Shown: piece after piece, positions 41,786-51,500 of the stretch
How positions within the stretch are numbered: position 1 is the first letter of the stretch
How the letters are laid out: each line of letters opens with the position of its first letter
Assembly: GCA_900472785.1 (NCBI GenBank)
Contig: UCJH01000024.1
Location: 5,449-69,448, forward strand
Reading direction: 5' to 3'
Source of the DNA: Hyphomicrobiales bacterium
Lineage (GTDB): Bacteria > Pseudomonadota > Alphaproteobacteria > Rhizobiales > Rhizobiaceae
DNA length: 64,000 nucleotides
Translations under genes and position numbers: made by a program
Notes under the pieces: generated by a model
The model's database searches: none
What the model was told of the DNA's origin: nothing
The model's input: the letters and a program-made list of their open reading frames with translations, nothing else

Positions 41786-43981
41786 TTACATGGCGTCCAT
41801 GTTTCCGATCGAGAAGAACAGCGTCTCGCCCGAGGAATCGTCGACCCCGTCATTGTCGGTCACGACATAGCCGTTGCCGGCCGCATCGATCGTGAAGCCT
41901 TCGACCTTGTCGACCACGTAGCCGCCGAGCTTCTTCAGGTCCGGGATAAGGTCGCGGACCTCTTCCTTCTTCACCACCGGCAGTTCGCCGCCGAGCTTGG
42001 CAGGCTTCAGGTCGGCAAGGGCGACACGATAGAGCTTCTTCAGCTTGGCGGCATCCCCGATCAGATTGTCGCGCTCGATGACGTAGGCGTAGTCGCCATG
42101 GACGGTGATTTCCGAAAGACCGACCCAGCCCTCTTCCGTTTTTTCAAGCGGGTAGCGCACCGCACCCCATTCCTCGGATGACGGATTGTAGGAAACGAGC
42201 TTGACGAACCCCTTCTCGTCGTCCTTCCAGCCGCGCTGCATGGCCATCCACAGCGTCAAGCCATCGCCCTCGCCGATCGTCGTCACGCCTTCGAAACCCC
42301 AGCGCGCTTCATGGGCGCGCAGCTCCTCCGGAAGGGCGATTTCCTTCTTGATGGCGCCCTTGGCGTTCACGTGAATGAGCGCGTTGGCATAGAGCTTGGC
42401 CGCGTCTCCCTCGGAGGCCAGCCAGTATCCGCCCTCGCCGTCGCCGGTGATACCCTCGATATCGAGCTTCTGCGCGGGCGCGCCGTCTCGCTTGACTGTC
42501 AGGGCGTCCGTGACCACCGCCGGTGTCTGCGTCGCATCGATCGTGAAAATGCGCGGCTGCCCGGCATAGACCGAATCCGACACCGCCTGGAGTATGCCCG
42601 GCTTGTCCTTGACAGCCGAGAGACCGGAAAGCGCACCAAAGCCGAGCGGAATTCCGTCCTTCTCGGCAGAAACGAGCTGCGGATAGGCGGCGGTGCCTTC
42701 GGCGCGCTCATAGATCATTACATGGGAGCGGGCACCGCCGTCTTCAACCAGATCGACTTCATTTGCAGTCGCCAGCAGGTTGCGACCCGGAATGGCGACA
42801 CCGCCCTCCGGCGATATGCCCGACGGCAGAAGCTGCAGCAGTTCCGGCTCGGCGCCCGTGTCCTTGTAGACGCCGACGACCGATGCGCGTTCAGCCAGAA
42901 CGAAGAACAGCTTGTCTTGCCCAAACGTCGCGGCCTCCAGGCCTTCCGGTTCGACACCTTTGGCGGAAGAGCGCTTTTCCGGGTAGTGACCGATCGCGGC
43001 AACGGCATGTTCGAAGCTCGAACCGGCTTCGTAAGCCAGCTTGCCGGTCTTGTCGAAGATGGTGAAGCTGCGCGAACCGCCTTCGTAATCCCCTTCGTTG
43101 GCAACGACGAGGCGATCGTCGTCCAGCCATTTCACCGCGTCCGGCTCGCGCTTGACGCCGGCCAGATCGTCGGAGAATGACAAAGCGCCATCCTTCTTGC
43201 TATCCACCTGCTTCAGATCTGCGGTGCCTGCGGAGAAGTGCGTCTTTATCGCGCCGGTCTTGCCGTCGATGATGACGATATGGTTGTTTTCCTGCAGCGT
43301 CAGGGCGATTTCGCCAAGCGCGTTGATTGCTACGAATTCCGGTTCCGGATCGTCGCCGGCAACATCGGAAAGGCCCGTCAGCGTGACGTCCTTGATCGTG
43401 CCGCAATCAACCGCGCCATCCTTCAGCGAGACGATGACGAGGTCGCCTGCCGGCATCTGTGGGATCTGGCCGTCATTGACGTCCTCGTCACGTTCGTTTT
43501 CGATGGCGACAGCCGCGAAAGTCCCGTCCTTGCTGACCGCGACCGAATCCGGCTGGCCGCCGAGATCGCATTTCGCATCGATCTGTTTCGTCGCGACATC
43601 GACGGTGGCGAGGAAACCGGAGGGCTTGACGAAGCTTTCGCGCGTGTTGACGGCGACCAGTGCCTTGGCGCCAACGGCCGTAACCGACGTCGGCTCGCCC
43701 TCGAACGAAACGATACCGCCGGCTTTCGGCGCCTTGGCATCGGTGATGTCGATGAAGCCGATCGCCTTCAGCGGGCTATCGGAATAGATCAGCGTCAGTC
43801 CATCCGGCGTTGCCGTGATGATTTCGGCGGATGTAACCGACTTCCTGTCGACCTCGGCCGGCAGGTTGCCGGCCACGGCAAAAGAGGCGATCCGGTTGAA
43901 TACCGGTTCAGCTGCGGCCGGTGCGACTGTGGATGCCGCAAGCACCGCGGCCAGCGTTGCGGTCAAGGAAATTGTCTTCAT
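41786..43981 (-). CDS. Exported phytase-like esterase family protein
   Basis: The protein has 731 residues from ATG 43981, with GGAGGGG upstream; 31 codons of open frame before it are ignored. A signal peptide ends near residue 25 (VAPAAAEP). The N-terminal half (about 30-420) reads as a beta-propeller with repeated VVANEGDYEGGS and VAVNTRESF-type blades, like choice-of-anchor/YncE proteins. The C-terminal half (about 430-731) resembles the esterase-like phytase domain (ASEGDAAKLYANALIHVN; TIGEGDGLTLWMAMQRGW). Probably a secreted or periplasmic phosphoester-related enzyme. A PhoB box lies 49 bases upstream, so phosphate starvation likely induces it. Substrate unproven. Confidence 0.82.
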   Translation of the reverse strand: MKTISLTATLAAVLAASTVAPAAAEPVFNRIASFAVAGNLPAEVDRKSVTSAEIITATPDGLTLIYSDSPLKAIGFIDITDAKAPKAGGIVSFEGEPTSVTAVGAKALVAVNTRESFVKPSGFLATVDVATKQIDAKCDLGGQPDSVAVSKDGTFAAVAIENERDEDVNDGQIPQMPAGDLVIVSLKDGAVDCGTIKDVTLTGLSDVAGDDPEPEFVAINALGEIALTLQENNHIVIIDGKTGAIKTHFSAGTADLKQVDSKKDGALSFSDDLAGVKREPDAVKWLDDDRLVVANEGDYEGGSRSFTIFDKTGKLAYEAGSSFEHAVAAIGHYPEKRSSAKGVEPEGLEAATFGQDKLFFVLAERASVVGVYKDTGAEPELLQLLPSGISPEGGVAIPGRNLLATANEVDLVEDGGARSHVMIYERAEGTAAYPQLVSAEKDGIPLGFGALSGLSAVKDKPGILQAVSDSVYAGQPRIFTIDATQTPAVVTDALTVKRDGAPAQKLDIEGITGDGEGGYWLASEGDAAKLYANALIHVNAKGAIKKEIALPEELRAHEARWGFEGVTTIGEGDGLTLWMAMQRGWKDDEKGFVKLVSYNPSSEEWGAVRYPLEKTEEGWVGLSEITVHGDYAYVIERDNLIGDAAKLKKLYRVALADLKPAKLGGELPVVKKEEVRDLIPDLKKLGGYVVDKVEGFTIDAAGNGYVVTDNDGVDDSSGETLFFSIGNMDAM

Positions 43982-44030
43982 GGAAACCCCTCCGGAATGA
44001 TCGAATTGAGAGAGGTTTTGGTCCGGGACT

Positions 44031-44048
44031 GTAACAGGCGGATGACAG
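44031..44048 (-). promoter_or_regulatory. PhoB box upstream of the phytase-like gene
   Basis: On the minus strand CTGTCAT, four bases (CCGC), and CTGTTAC form the direct repeat of the PhoB box (consensus CTGTCAT-N4-CTGTCAT). Thirteen of fourteen repeat positions fit the consensus if the last base is allowed to vary as known sites do. It ends 49 bases before the ATG at 43981, the usual position for activation. Confidence 0.75.
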
Positions 44049-44090
44049 CGGCACGGAATAAAAACGTGAGGCAATCCGTGGCGTCAAACG

Positions 44091-44118
44091 CAAAGAGGCC
44101 CGGGAAAACCCGGGCCTC
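44091..44118 (-). terminator. Intrinsic terminator after hup
   Basis: GAGGCCCGGG and CCCGGGCCTC pair perfectly around AAAA (44095-44118). On the minus strand the stem is followed by TTTGCGTTTG. It lies 63 bases after the hup stop. Confidence 0.75.
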
Positions 44119-44180
44119 CAAACAACCTGCGATCCAATTCATGCGAAGAGGCATGCAATGCCGCAGATGAAACATGAAAC

Positions 44181-44453
44181 TTAGTTGACGGCGTCCTTCA
44201 GACCCTTGCCGGCCGTGAACTTCGGCACGTTGCGCGCGGGAATATCAACTTCGGCGCCGGTGGACGGGTTACGTCCCTTGGATGCTTCGCGGCGGCTGAC
44301 GGAGAAGTTTCCGAAACCGACGAGACGGACGTCGCCGCCGTTCTTCAGTTCTGCCTGGACAACTTCAAAGATTGCATCAACTGCAGAAGATGCGTCGGTC
44401 TTGGACAGGCCGGCCTTCTCGGCAACTGCCGACACGAGCTCATTTTTGTTCAT
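44181..44453 (-). CDS. hupB: DNA-binding protein HU
   Basis: The protein has 90 residues from ATG 44453, with GGGGTGG just upstream. It is a complete HU/IHF-fold protein: MNKNELVSAVAEKAGLSKTD at the start, then VGFGNFSVSRREASKGRNP and the DNA-binding arm with the conserved RNP. HU compacts the nucleoid and bends DNA without strong sequence preference. It is placed downstream of lon in the same direction with terminators on each side, so it is its own unit. Confidence 0.95.
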   Translation of the reverse strand: MNKNELVSAVAEKAGLSKTDASSAVDAIFEVVQAELKNGGDVRLVGFGNFSVSRREASKGRNPSTGAEVDIPARNVPKFTAGKGLKDAVN

Positions 44454-44587
44454 GTTTCCACCCCTTTCATACTGGTTCGACACGAATTAATTTTCAAGCC
44501 GGGAGCAGCATACGCATTGCCCCCGCCTTGGCAAACCCAATCGCCCCGAATGCCCGGCAATGCAAGGCTTTGCGTGACGTTTTACAT

Positions 44588-44614
44588 AAAAAAGACCGGC
44601 ACGAGGGCCGGTCT
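44588..44614 (-). terminator. Intrinsic terminator after lon
   Basis: AGACCGGC and GCCGGTCT pair as an 8-bp stem with a six-base loop. On the minus strand it is followed by six T (44588-44593 on the plus strand are A). It lies about 60 bases after the lon stop. Confidence 0.85.
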
Positions 44615-44674
44615 CCAGTGTTTTTTGTGCCGAAGTGATGCGCGCACCACAAAACGGCAGGGATATTAACGATT

Positions 44675-47095
44675 TCAGTGGGCGATCAGGGCGCCTGCAT
44701 CGTCCGCTGATTCCGGTGCGGGAATCGGTGTTGCCTGCTTCGAAGCGTCCCATTCGATCGCAACCGGAACCCGTATCAGCGCGTGTTTGAGCACCTCGCC
44801 GATATGGGAGACCGGAATGATCTCCATGTTGTTCTTCACGTTGTCCGGGATTTCCGCCAGGTCCTTGGCATTTTCTCCCGGGATCAGCACCTTCTTGATA
44901 CCGCCGCGAAGCGCAGCCAGCAGCTTCTCCTTCAGGCCGCCGATCGGCAGGACACGACCGCGCAGGGTGATTTCACCCGTCATCGCGACATTCTTGTCGA
45001 CAGGAATGCCCGTCATGATCGACACGATCGCGGTTGCCATGGCGACGCCGGCCGACGGGCCGTCCTTCGGGGTTGCACCCTCTGGAACGTGGACATGGAT
45101 GTCGCTCTTGTCGAACAGCGGCGGCTCGATGCCGAAGTCGATCGCACGCGAACGGACGTAAGAAGCCGCAGCGGAAATCGATTCCTTCATCACGTCGCGC
45201 AGGTTGCCGGTGACCGTCATGCGGCCCTTGCCCGGCATCATCACGCCTTCGATCGTCAGCAGCTCGCCCCCGACTTCCGTCCAGGCGAGACCGGTCACGA
45301 CGCCGACCTGATCCTCGCCCTCCGCTTCGCCGTGGCGATAGCGCGGAACGCCGAGATACTCATGCAGGTTGGCCTTCGTGACCTCGACAGTCTTCGTCTT
45401 GCCCTTGATGATTTCGGTCACCGCCTTGCGGGCGACCTTCATCAGTTCGCGTTCGAGGCTGCGGACGCCCGCTTCCCTTGTATAGGTCTGGATCGTCGCT
45501 TCCAGCGCTTCGTCCGTCATCGAGAATTCGGCCGGCTGCAATGCGTGATCGCGGATGGCCTTGGGAAGCAGATGCCGCTTGGAGATCTCCTTCTTTTCCT
45601 CTTCGGTGTAGCCGGCGATGCGGATGATCTCCATGCGGTCCATCAAAGGTGCCGGGATGTTCAGCGTGTTCGCGGTGGTGATGAACATCACGTTCGAGAG
45701 GTCATACTCGACCTCCAGATAGTGGTCCATGAACGTCGAGTTCTGTTCCGGATCCAGCACCTCAAGCAAGGCCGACGACGGATCGCCGCGGAAATCCTGG
45801 CCCATCTTGTCGATCTCGTCGAGCAGGAAGAGCGGGTTGGACTTCTTCGCCTTCTTCATCGACTGGATGACCTTGCCGGGCATCGAGCCAATATAGGTGC
45901 GGCGGTGACCACGGATTTCGGCTTCGTCACGAACACCACCGAGCGCCATGCGCACATATTCGCGGCCGGTCGCCTTGGCGATCGACTTGGCAAGCGAAGT
46001 CTTGCCGACGCCCGGAGGGCCGACGAGGCACAGAATCGGGCCTTTGATCTTCGTCGAGCGGGCCTGCACGGCGAGATATTCGACGATGCGTTCCTTGACC
46101 TTGTCGAGACCAAAGTGATCGACTTCCAGCACCTTTTCGGCGTGGTTGAGATCGGTCTTGATCTTCGACTTCTTGTTCCAGGGAATGCCCGTCAGCCAGT
46201 CCAGATAGTTGCGCACGACGGTGGCTTCCGCCGACATCGGGCTCATCTGGCGCAGCTTCTTCAATTCGGCATCCGCCTTTTCGCGGGCTTCCTTGGAGAG
46301 CTTGGCCTTGGCGATCTTGTCTTCCAGTTCGGCCATCTCGTCGCGGCCTTCCTCGCCGTCGCCGAGTTCCTTCTGGATCGCCTTCATCTGCTCGTTGAGA
46401 TAATATTCGCGCTGGGTCTTTTCCATCTGGCGCTTGACGCGCGAGCGGATGCGCTTCTCCACCTGCAGGACGGAAATCTCGCCTTCCATGAAGCCGAGGG
46501 CCTTTTCCAGGCGCAGCTTGACACTCGTCGTCTCCAGCATTTCCTGCTTTTCGACGATCTTGATGGACAGGTGCGACGCAACCGTATCGGCAAGCTTGGA
46601 ATAATCCTCGATCTGGCTGGCAGCGCCGACCACTTCCGGGGAAATCTTCTTGTTGAGCTTTACGTAGCTCTCGAATTCGGAGACGACCGAACGGCTCAGC
46701 GCCTCGACCTCGACCGGATCATCGGTCGGTTCCGGCAGCGCATGCGCCATCGCTTCGTAGAATTCCTCGCGGCGCGTATAGCCATCGATCTCGGCCCGGG
46801 AACGGCCTTCCACGAGAACCTTGACCGTGCCGTCCGGCAGTTTCAGCAATTGCAGAACATTGGCGATCGTGCCGATCTGGTAGATGGCCGAAGGCTCTGG
46901 ATCGTCGTCGCTGGCATTGATCTGGGTCGCAAGCATGATCTGCTTGTCCGTGCCCATAACTTCTTCAAGCGCGCGGATCGACTTTTCGCGCCCGACAAAG
47001 AGCGGCACGATCATGTGCGGAAACACCACAATATCGCGCAGCGGCAGCACCGGATAAGTCGCGCTCTCGGTTGCCGAAGACGTTTTGTTCGTCAT
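44675..47095 (-). CDS. lon: ATP-dependent protease Lon
   Basis: The protein has 806 residues. The substrate-recognition N-domain covers about 15-210, followed by a coiled-coil stretch, the AAA+ module (Walker [10 protein letters not shown] at 359-367, Walker [11 protein letters not shown]) and the C-terminal protease with catalytic Ser in [11 protein letters not shown] and Lys further on. Lon degrades damaged and regulatory proteins; in alphaproteobacteria it also removes cell-cycle factors such as DnaA and CcrM. Its own terminator follows. I found no certain heat-shock promoter upstream. Confidence 0.97.
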   Translation of the reverse strand: MTNKTSSATESATYPVLPLRDIVVFPHMIVPLFVGREKSIRALEEVMGTDKQIMLATQINASDDDPEPSAIYQIGTIANVLQLLKLPDGTVKVLVEGRSRAEIDGYTRREEFYEAMAHALPEPTDDPVEVEALSRSVVSEFESYVKLNKKISPEVVGAASQIEDYSKLADTVASHLSIKIVEKQEMLETTSVKLRLEKALGFMEGEISVLQVEKRIRSRVKRQMEKTQREYYLNEQMKAIQKELGDGEEGRDEMAELEDKIAKAKLSKEAREKADAELKKLRQMSPMSAEATVVRNYLDWLTGIPWNKKSKIKTDLNHAEKVLEVDHFGLDKVKERIVEYLAVQARSTKIKGPILCLVGPPGVGKTSLAKSIAKATGREYVRMALGGVRDEAEIRGHRRTYIGSMPGKVIQSMKKAKKSNPLFLLDEIDKMGQDFRGDPSSALLEVLDPEQNSTFMDHYLEVEYDLSNVMFITTANTLNIPAPLMDRMEIIRIAGYTEEEKKEISKRHLLPKAIRDHALQPAEFSMTDEALEATIQTYTREAGVRSLERELMKVARKAVTEIIKGKTKTVEVTKANLHEYLGVPRYRHGEAEGEDQVGVVTGLAWTEVGGELLTIEGVMMPGKGRMTVTGNLRDVMKESISAAASYVRSRAIDFGIEPPLFDKSDIHVHVPEGATPKDGPSAGVAMATAIVSIMTGIPVDKNVAMTGEITLRGRVLPIGGLKEKLLAALRGGIKKVLIPGENAKDLAEIPDNVKNNMEIIPVSHIGEVLKHALIRVPVAIEWDASKQATPIPAPESADDAGALIAH

Positions 47096-47410
47096 GTCAT
47101 TTCCTTTCCGTCCCGTTTCCGGGCCCGTTACCGGATGCGTTCAAGGCGCTGCCGGCCGTCATTTTTTCCACAACAGAAGTGGAGTGCGCCAACTCTGTTT
47201 TCAACCCTTCGACCAATACCGGCCATCGCATAGAGAGGGTCTTTGACATATACGGCACCTGACTGTTGCGGACCTTGCCTTGGGATAAAGCCACGCATCG
47301 TCGCCGTTCAAACGCGTCAACACAGAATCGTCACATCATCGCGTTGTTGGCCGTACTTGGCAATCGCGGAATCTTTCCATGCTGCCGACTCGTAAAACGA
47401 AATAGCAAAC
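47096..47410. other. Intergenic region between clpX and lon
   Basis: About 315 bases without a protein-like frame. It must hold the lon promoter. Candidate hexamers on the minus strand (TTGAAC near 47307, 17 bases, TTATCC) are only fair. TTTTCCACA at 47164-47172 fits a relaxed DnaA box. Confidence 0.4.
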
Positions 47411-47436
47411 GAAAAAGGCCCGCTTGCGGCGGGCCT
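47411..47436 (-). terminator. Intrinsic terminator after clpX
   Basis: AGGCCCGC and GCGGGCCT pair around TTGCG. On the minus strand TTTTTC follows the stem. It lies 31 bases after the clpX stop. Confidence 0.85.
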
Positions 47437-47466
47437 CTTCCAATCCGTTATGCCTGCATCCGGTCA

Positions 47467-48744
47467 TCAGGCCGAAACATTGGCCTTCTCCTCGGACCGT
47501 TCCGAGTAGATGTAGAGCGGACGGGCAGAGCCCTTGACCACTTCGTCGGAGATGACCACTTCGCGCACGCCTTCGAGCGTCGGCAGTTCGAACATCGTGT
47601 CGAGCAGGATCTTTTCCATGATCGAGCGCAGGCCGCGCGCACCGGTCTTGCGGGTAATGGCCCGACGGGCGATCTCGCGCAGCGCATCCTCGTGGAACGT
47701 CAGTTCGACGTCTTCCATCTCGAACAGGCGCTGGTACTGCTTGATCAGCGCGTTCTTCGGTTCCGACAGAATCTGGATAAGCGCGTCTTCATCAAGATCC
47801 TCGAGCGTTGCCAGAACAGGCAGACGGCCGATGAATTCCGGGATGAGGCCGAACTTGACCAGATCTTCCGGCTCCAGTTCGCGCAGGACTTCGCCGACGC
47901 GGCGATCCTCCGGCGAACGCACCGAAGCGCCGAAGCCGATCGAGGTCTTTTCACCGCGTGCCGAGATGATCTTGTCCAGGCCGGCAAACGCGCCGCCGCA
48001 GATGAACAGGATGTTGGTCGTATCCACCTGCAGGAATTCCTGCTGCGGATGCTTGCGGCCGCCCTGGGGCGGTACGGACGCGACCGTGCCTTCCATGATC
48101 TTCAGAAGCGCCTGCTGGACGCCCTCGCCCGAAACGTCGCGGGTGATCGACGGATTGTCGGACTTGCGCGAAATCTTGTCGACTTCGTCGATATAGACGA
48201 TGCCGCGCTGGGCGCGTTCGACATTGTAGTCGGCCGATTGAAGCAGCTTCAGGATGATGTTCTCGACGTCCTCGCCGACATAGCCGGCTTCGGTGAGTGT
48301 CGTGGCATCCGCCATGGTGAAGGGAACGTCGATGATGCGGGCGAGCGTCTGGGCAAGATAGGTCTTGCCGCAGCCGGTCGGACCGACGAGCATGATGTTG
48401 GACTTCGCCAGTTCGATGTCGCTACCCTTCGTCGAGTGCGCCAGCCGCTTGTAGTGATTGTGAACGGCAACCGACAGGATGCGCTTGGCCTGCTGCTGGC
48501 CAATGACGTATTCGTCGAGAACCTTGATGATTTCCTGTGGTGTCGGCACGCCATCGCGCGACTTGACCATCGAGGTCTTGTTCTCTTCGCGAATGATGTC
48601 CATGCACAATTCGACGCATTCATCGCAGATGAATACCGTCGGTCCGGCAATCAGCTTGCGGACCTCGTGCTGGCTCTTGCCGCAAAACGAACAATAAAGG
48701 GTATTCTTGGAGTCACCGCCGTTGCTACCGCTGACCTTGCTCAT
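47467..48744 (-). CDS. clpX: ATP-dependent Clp protease ATPase subunit ClpX
   Basis: The protein has 425 residues from ATG 48744 ([20 protein letters not shown]); 43 upstream in-frame codons are not conserved. The zinc-binding N-domain has C18, C21, C40 and C43. Walker A is GPTGCGKT (121-128), Walker B is [10 protein letters not shown], and the ClpP-docking loop IGF occurs in [10 protein letters not shown]. It unfolds substrates for ClpP; in alphaproteobacteria this includes CtrA. It lies downstream of clpP with about 300 bases between, so it may have its own promoter. Confidence 0.97.
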   Translation of the reverse strand: MSKVSGSNGGDSKNTLYCSFCGKSQHEVRKLIAGPTVFICDECVELCMDIIREENKTSMVKSRDGVPTPQEIIKVLDEYVIGQQQAKRILSVAVHNHYKRLAHSTKGSDIELAKSNIMLVGPTGCGKTYLAQTLARIIDVPFTMADATTLTEAGYVGEDVENIILKLLQSADYNVERAQRGIVYIDEVDKISRKSDNPSITRDVSGEGVQQALLKIMEGTVASVPPQGGRKHPQQEFLQVDTTNILFICGGAFAGLDKIISARGEKTSIGFGASVRSPEDRRVGEVLRELEPEDLVKFGLIPEFIGRLPVLATLEDLDEDALIQILSEPKNALIKQYQRLFEMEDVELTFHEDALREIARRAITRKTGARGLRSIMEKILLDTMFELPTLEGVREVVISDEVVKGSARPLYIYSERSEEKANVSA

Positions 48745-49047
48745 TTCAATGTCCTTCCAGCACGCCGGGCACCCACCGAAAGGCACCACGGACCACTCAA
48801 CCCGCCCTGCAGAAACTGCCCGCTTCTTGCGCCTGCAGACTGCAAGGCTTTCGGGAGTACGAGCCGGCTTCAAACAACCTGTTTGACGTCCGGCGGCAAC
48901 AGAACTCCCACCGAATACCGAATGCTAGAACTTCAAACTTCAACATAGCATTAACGGCAGATATTAACGGCTTTGACGGGCGGATAAAGCCCAATAACAG
49001 TTAGAAATGTGTCACAATTGCATCTATCCGCACACAAAAGCTTGAAC
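48745..49047. other. Intergenic region between clpP and clpX
   Basis: About 303 bases, A/T-rich near the middle (48920-49020), with no protein-like frame and no clear terminator. It probably holds a clpX promoter. On the minus strand TTGAAG near 48935 with GGTATT 18 bases later is the best pair I see, but it is weak. Confidence 0.4.
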
Positions 49048-49680
49048 TTACGCCGGCTGCGCGCCTTCCATAGCCTCACGCGACGTGATCACCTTGTCGA
49101 CCACGCCCCAGCTCAGGGCCTCGTCCGAGGTCATGAAATGATCGCGATCGAGCGTCTGCTCGACTTCTTCCAGGGTGCGGCCGGTATGCTTGACATACAC
49201 CTCGTTCAGGCGGCGCTTCATCTTCAGGATATCGCGCGCATGACGCTCGATGTCGGAGGCCTGGCCCTGGAAACCGCCGGATGGCTGGTGCACCATGATG
49301 CGGGCGTTCGGCGTTGCGAAGCGCATATCCTTGTGGCCGGCGGCCAGAAGCAGCGAGCCCATGGATGCCGCCTGACCGATGCACAGCGTCGAAACGGCAG
49401 GCTTGATGAACTGCATCGTATCGTAGATCGCCATGCCGGCGGTGACAACGCCACCCGGCGAATTGATGTACAGCGCGATTTCCTTCTTCGGGTTTTCCGC
49501 TTCCAGGAACAGGAGCTGCGCGCAGATAAGGGTCGCCATGTGATCTTCGACCGGGCCGGTCAGAAAGATGATTCGCTCTTTCAGAAGGCGGGAGAAGATA
49601 TCGTAGGAGCGTTCGCCGCGGTTGGTCTGTTCAACAACCATCGGCACCAAGGCCATCGCGGTATCAACGGGATTTCTCAT
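49048..49680 (-). CDS. clpP: ATP-dependent Clp protease proteolytic subunit ClpP
   Basis: The protein has 210 residues. The catalytic triad is Ser106 in [11 protein letters not shown], His131 in IMVHQPSGG and Asp180 in LDRDHFM. The handle helix and C-terminus have normal lengths. It forms the tetradecameric protease chamber used by ClpX and ClpA. A promoter of CTTGAA type lies 73-101 bases upstream. It is separated from the phospholipase D-like gene upstream by about 260 bases, so it starts its own transcript. Confidence 0.97.
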   Translation of the reverse strand: MRNPVDTAMALVPMVVEQTNRGERSYDIFSRLLKERIIFLTGPVEDHMATLICAQLLFLEAENPKKEIALYINSPGGVVTAGMAIYDTMQFIKPAVSTLCIGQAASMGSLLLAAGHKDMRFATPNARIMVHQPSGGFQGQASDIERHARDILKMKRRLNEVYVKHTGRTLEEVEQTLDRDHFMTSDEALSWGVVDKVITSREAMEGAQPA

Positions 49681-49752
49681 GTCAAACCTTTGTCAATCTG
49701 GATCGCAAACCCTTTTGCGCTCCGGGAATCATCGAAAATATCTCGTCCCATA

Positions 49753-49781
49753 CATAGAGTGTCCATACACCCGACTTCAAG
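49753..49781 (-). promoter_or_regulatory. Promoter of clpP, possibly heat-shock type
   Basis: On the minus strand CTTGAA (49776-49781), a 17-base spacer and TCTATG (49753-49758) precede clpP. CTTGAA is the -35 form shared by rhizobial sigma-70 and RpoH promoters. The predicted leader is about 66 bases. Which sigma factor uses it cannot be decided from sequence. Confidence 0.6.
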
Positions 49782-49940
49782 TCGCCAACGTTGATAACGT
49801 TAATTGCGCCCGGGCCACTTGCATCGTGCGGCGCCGTTTCCCCGATTTGCCACCCGAACGGGCGAATCGCATTGGCCGCGGCGGCCTTCCCACAGGCTTT
49901 GCGGCGTTCTCGGTGAAGAAACGGTAAATGCTCCCCGCAA

Positions 49941-51500
49941 TCACAGTTGCGATTCGATCGGCAGAATACCGATGATGCCGGCGGTGACGCGGCGCAGGAA
50001 ACCGGCCTCCGGCTCCCGCTTCAGGGTCCTTGCCCTGCCTTCGCACTGGTCATGCCAGCGCAATCGGTCGTTGCTCAGCGACAGCCGGAAGCTGTTTATC
50101 GGGGATGTTTCCTCGTCGAAGATCGAACGGACCTCCGCCAACAATCCCGCATGCTCGAACAGCACGCCCATTTCCGTGTTCAGCGATGCAGATCGCGGAT
50201 CGAAATTCATCGAGCCGACGAAACCGATGCGCTCGTCGACAATGAATGCCTTGGTGTGCAGGCTCGCACCGCGCGACCCGAACAGCGACATGCGTTGCGG
50301 ATCGTCGTCCTCGGTGTCGGCCTTGAGTTCAAAAAGGGTAACCCCGCTCTTCAGCAAGGCCTTGCGATAGTTCGCATAGGCGCCATGAACGGCGGCGACA
50401 TCGGTGGCAGCAAGGGAGTTGGTGAGGATGGAGACCGCAACCTTTGCCTCCACCAGGCGCGCCAGTTCGCCAGTGCCGTTGCCGCCCGGGATAAAATAGG
50501 GCGAGATGATCCGCACGTCCGAGCGCGCGCCGCGCAGGACCGGCAGCAGCTCGCGCATCAGCCAGTTCTGACGCTTCTGCAGATGCGCCTTTTCCGGAGG
50601 ATCGCAGACGATGCGGGCATGCGCCGTCCAGTGAAGCGGACGGCTGCCGTGCCAGAGGCCGCCCTCGGCTTGCGCCTTTTCGACCTGAGACAGATAGAAC
50701 AGGCCGCCCTTGCTTTGCGCACGTTTTTCCAGCTTGCGGCGAAGGGCCGGCAGATAATGGGCACGCGGCGTGCGCAATGCACCGATCGGCAACACCACCT
50801 GGCTGTTCCAGTATTGGTCGAACACCGCGCCGGTTTCCTCGGCGATCGGACCGAGCATCCAGACATCGAGATCGTGAAAATTCGAATCGTCGGCCGCATC
50901 GAAATAGGCATCACCGATATTGCGGCCGCCGGTGATCACCACCCGACCGTCGGCAATCCACGCCTTGTTGTGCATGCGGCGGGTTGCACTGAAGGCGCGC
51001 AGCACCATCTCGACACCACGCTTGAAACGATCCGTGCGCGCTCGGCTCGGGTTGAACAGCCGGACCTCGATATTCGGATGCGCATCGAGCGCAAGGCACA
51101 TCCGGTCATGCAGCCCGGCATTGATATCGTCGAGCAGGAGACGAACGCGCACGCCACGGTCGGCCGCATCCAAGACCTCCCGCGTCAAAAGCCGCCCGGT
51201 GAGATCGTTCTTCCAGTAGTAATATTGCAGGTCGAGGCTGCGCCCGGCATTGCGGGAAGACAATGCCCGCGCGACAAAAGCATCGACATTTCCGGACAGC
51301 AGCGAAAGGCCGTTTTGCCCCGCGTGCTTAAGCAGCAGCGGATGCCCGAACCGGTCCAGAACCGTCGCATCCTCGATTAGCGGAAGTATACTGCTTTCGG
51401 GGCCGTGCGGGCGGCGTCCGAACCGCCCCCAGGCATAGACGCCAGCGATCACCGCAAGGGCGATGATCAACAGGGTTGCGAGGATCTGCATGATCGTCAC
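49941..51500 (-). CDS. Phospholipase D family protein, cardiolipin synthase-like
   Basis: The protein has 519 residues. Two HKD motifs are intact: MHNKAWIADGRVVITGGRNI near residue 170 and LHTKAFIVDERIGFVGSMNF near residue 415. An N-terminal membrane span (ILATLLIIALAVIAGVYAW) anchors it. This layout fits cardiolipin synthase-like or phosphatidyltransferase enzymes; the exact lipid is unknown. The longest start is GTG at 51500, overlapping the upstream stop (GTGA); ATG at 51491 is an alternative. It is coupled to the endonuclease/phosphatase-family gene upstream, a pairing that recurs in rhizobia. Confidence 0.85.
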   Translation of the reverse strand: MTIMQILATLLIIALAVIAGVYAWGRFGRRPHGPESSILPLIEDATVLDRFGHPLLLKHAGQNGLSLLSGNVDAFVARALSSRNAGRSLDLQYYYWKNDLTGRLLTREVLDAADRGVRVRLLLDDINAGLHDRMCLALDAHPNIEVRLFNPSRARTDRFKRGVEMVLRAFSATRRMHNKAWIADGRVVITGGRNIGDAYFDAADDSNFHDLDVWMLGPIAEETGAVFDQYWNSQVVLPIGALRTPRAHYLPALRRKLEKRAQSKGGLFYLSQVEKAQAEGGLWHGSRPLHWTAHARIVCDPPEKAHLQKRQNWLMRELLPVLRGARSDVRIISPYFIPGGNGTGELARLVEAKVAVSILTNSLAATDVAAVHGAYANYRKALLKSGVTLFELKADTEDDDPQRMSLFGSRGASLHTKAFIVDERIGFVGSMNFDPRSASLNTEMGVLFEHAGLLAEVRSIFDEETSPINSFRLSLSNDRLRWHDQCEGRARTLKREPEAGFLRRVTAGIIGILPIESQL

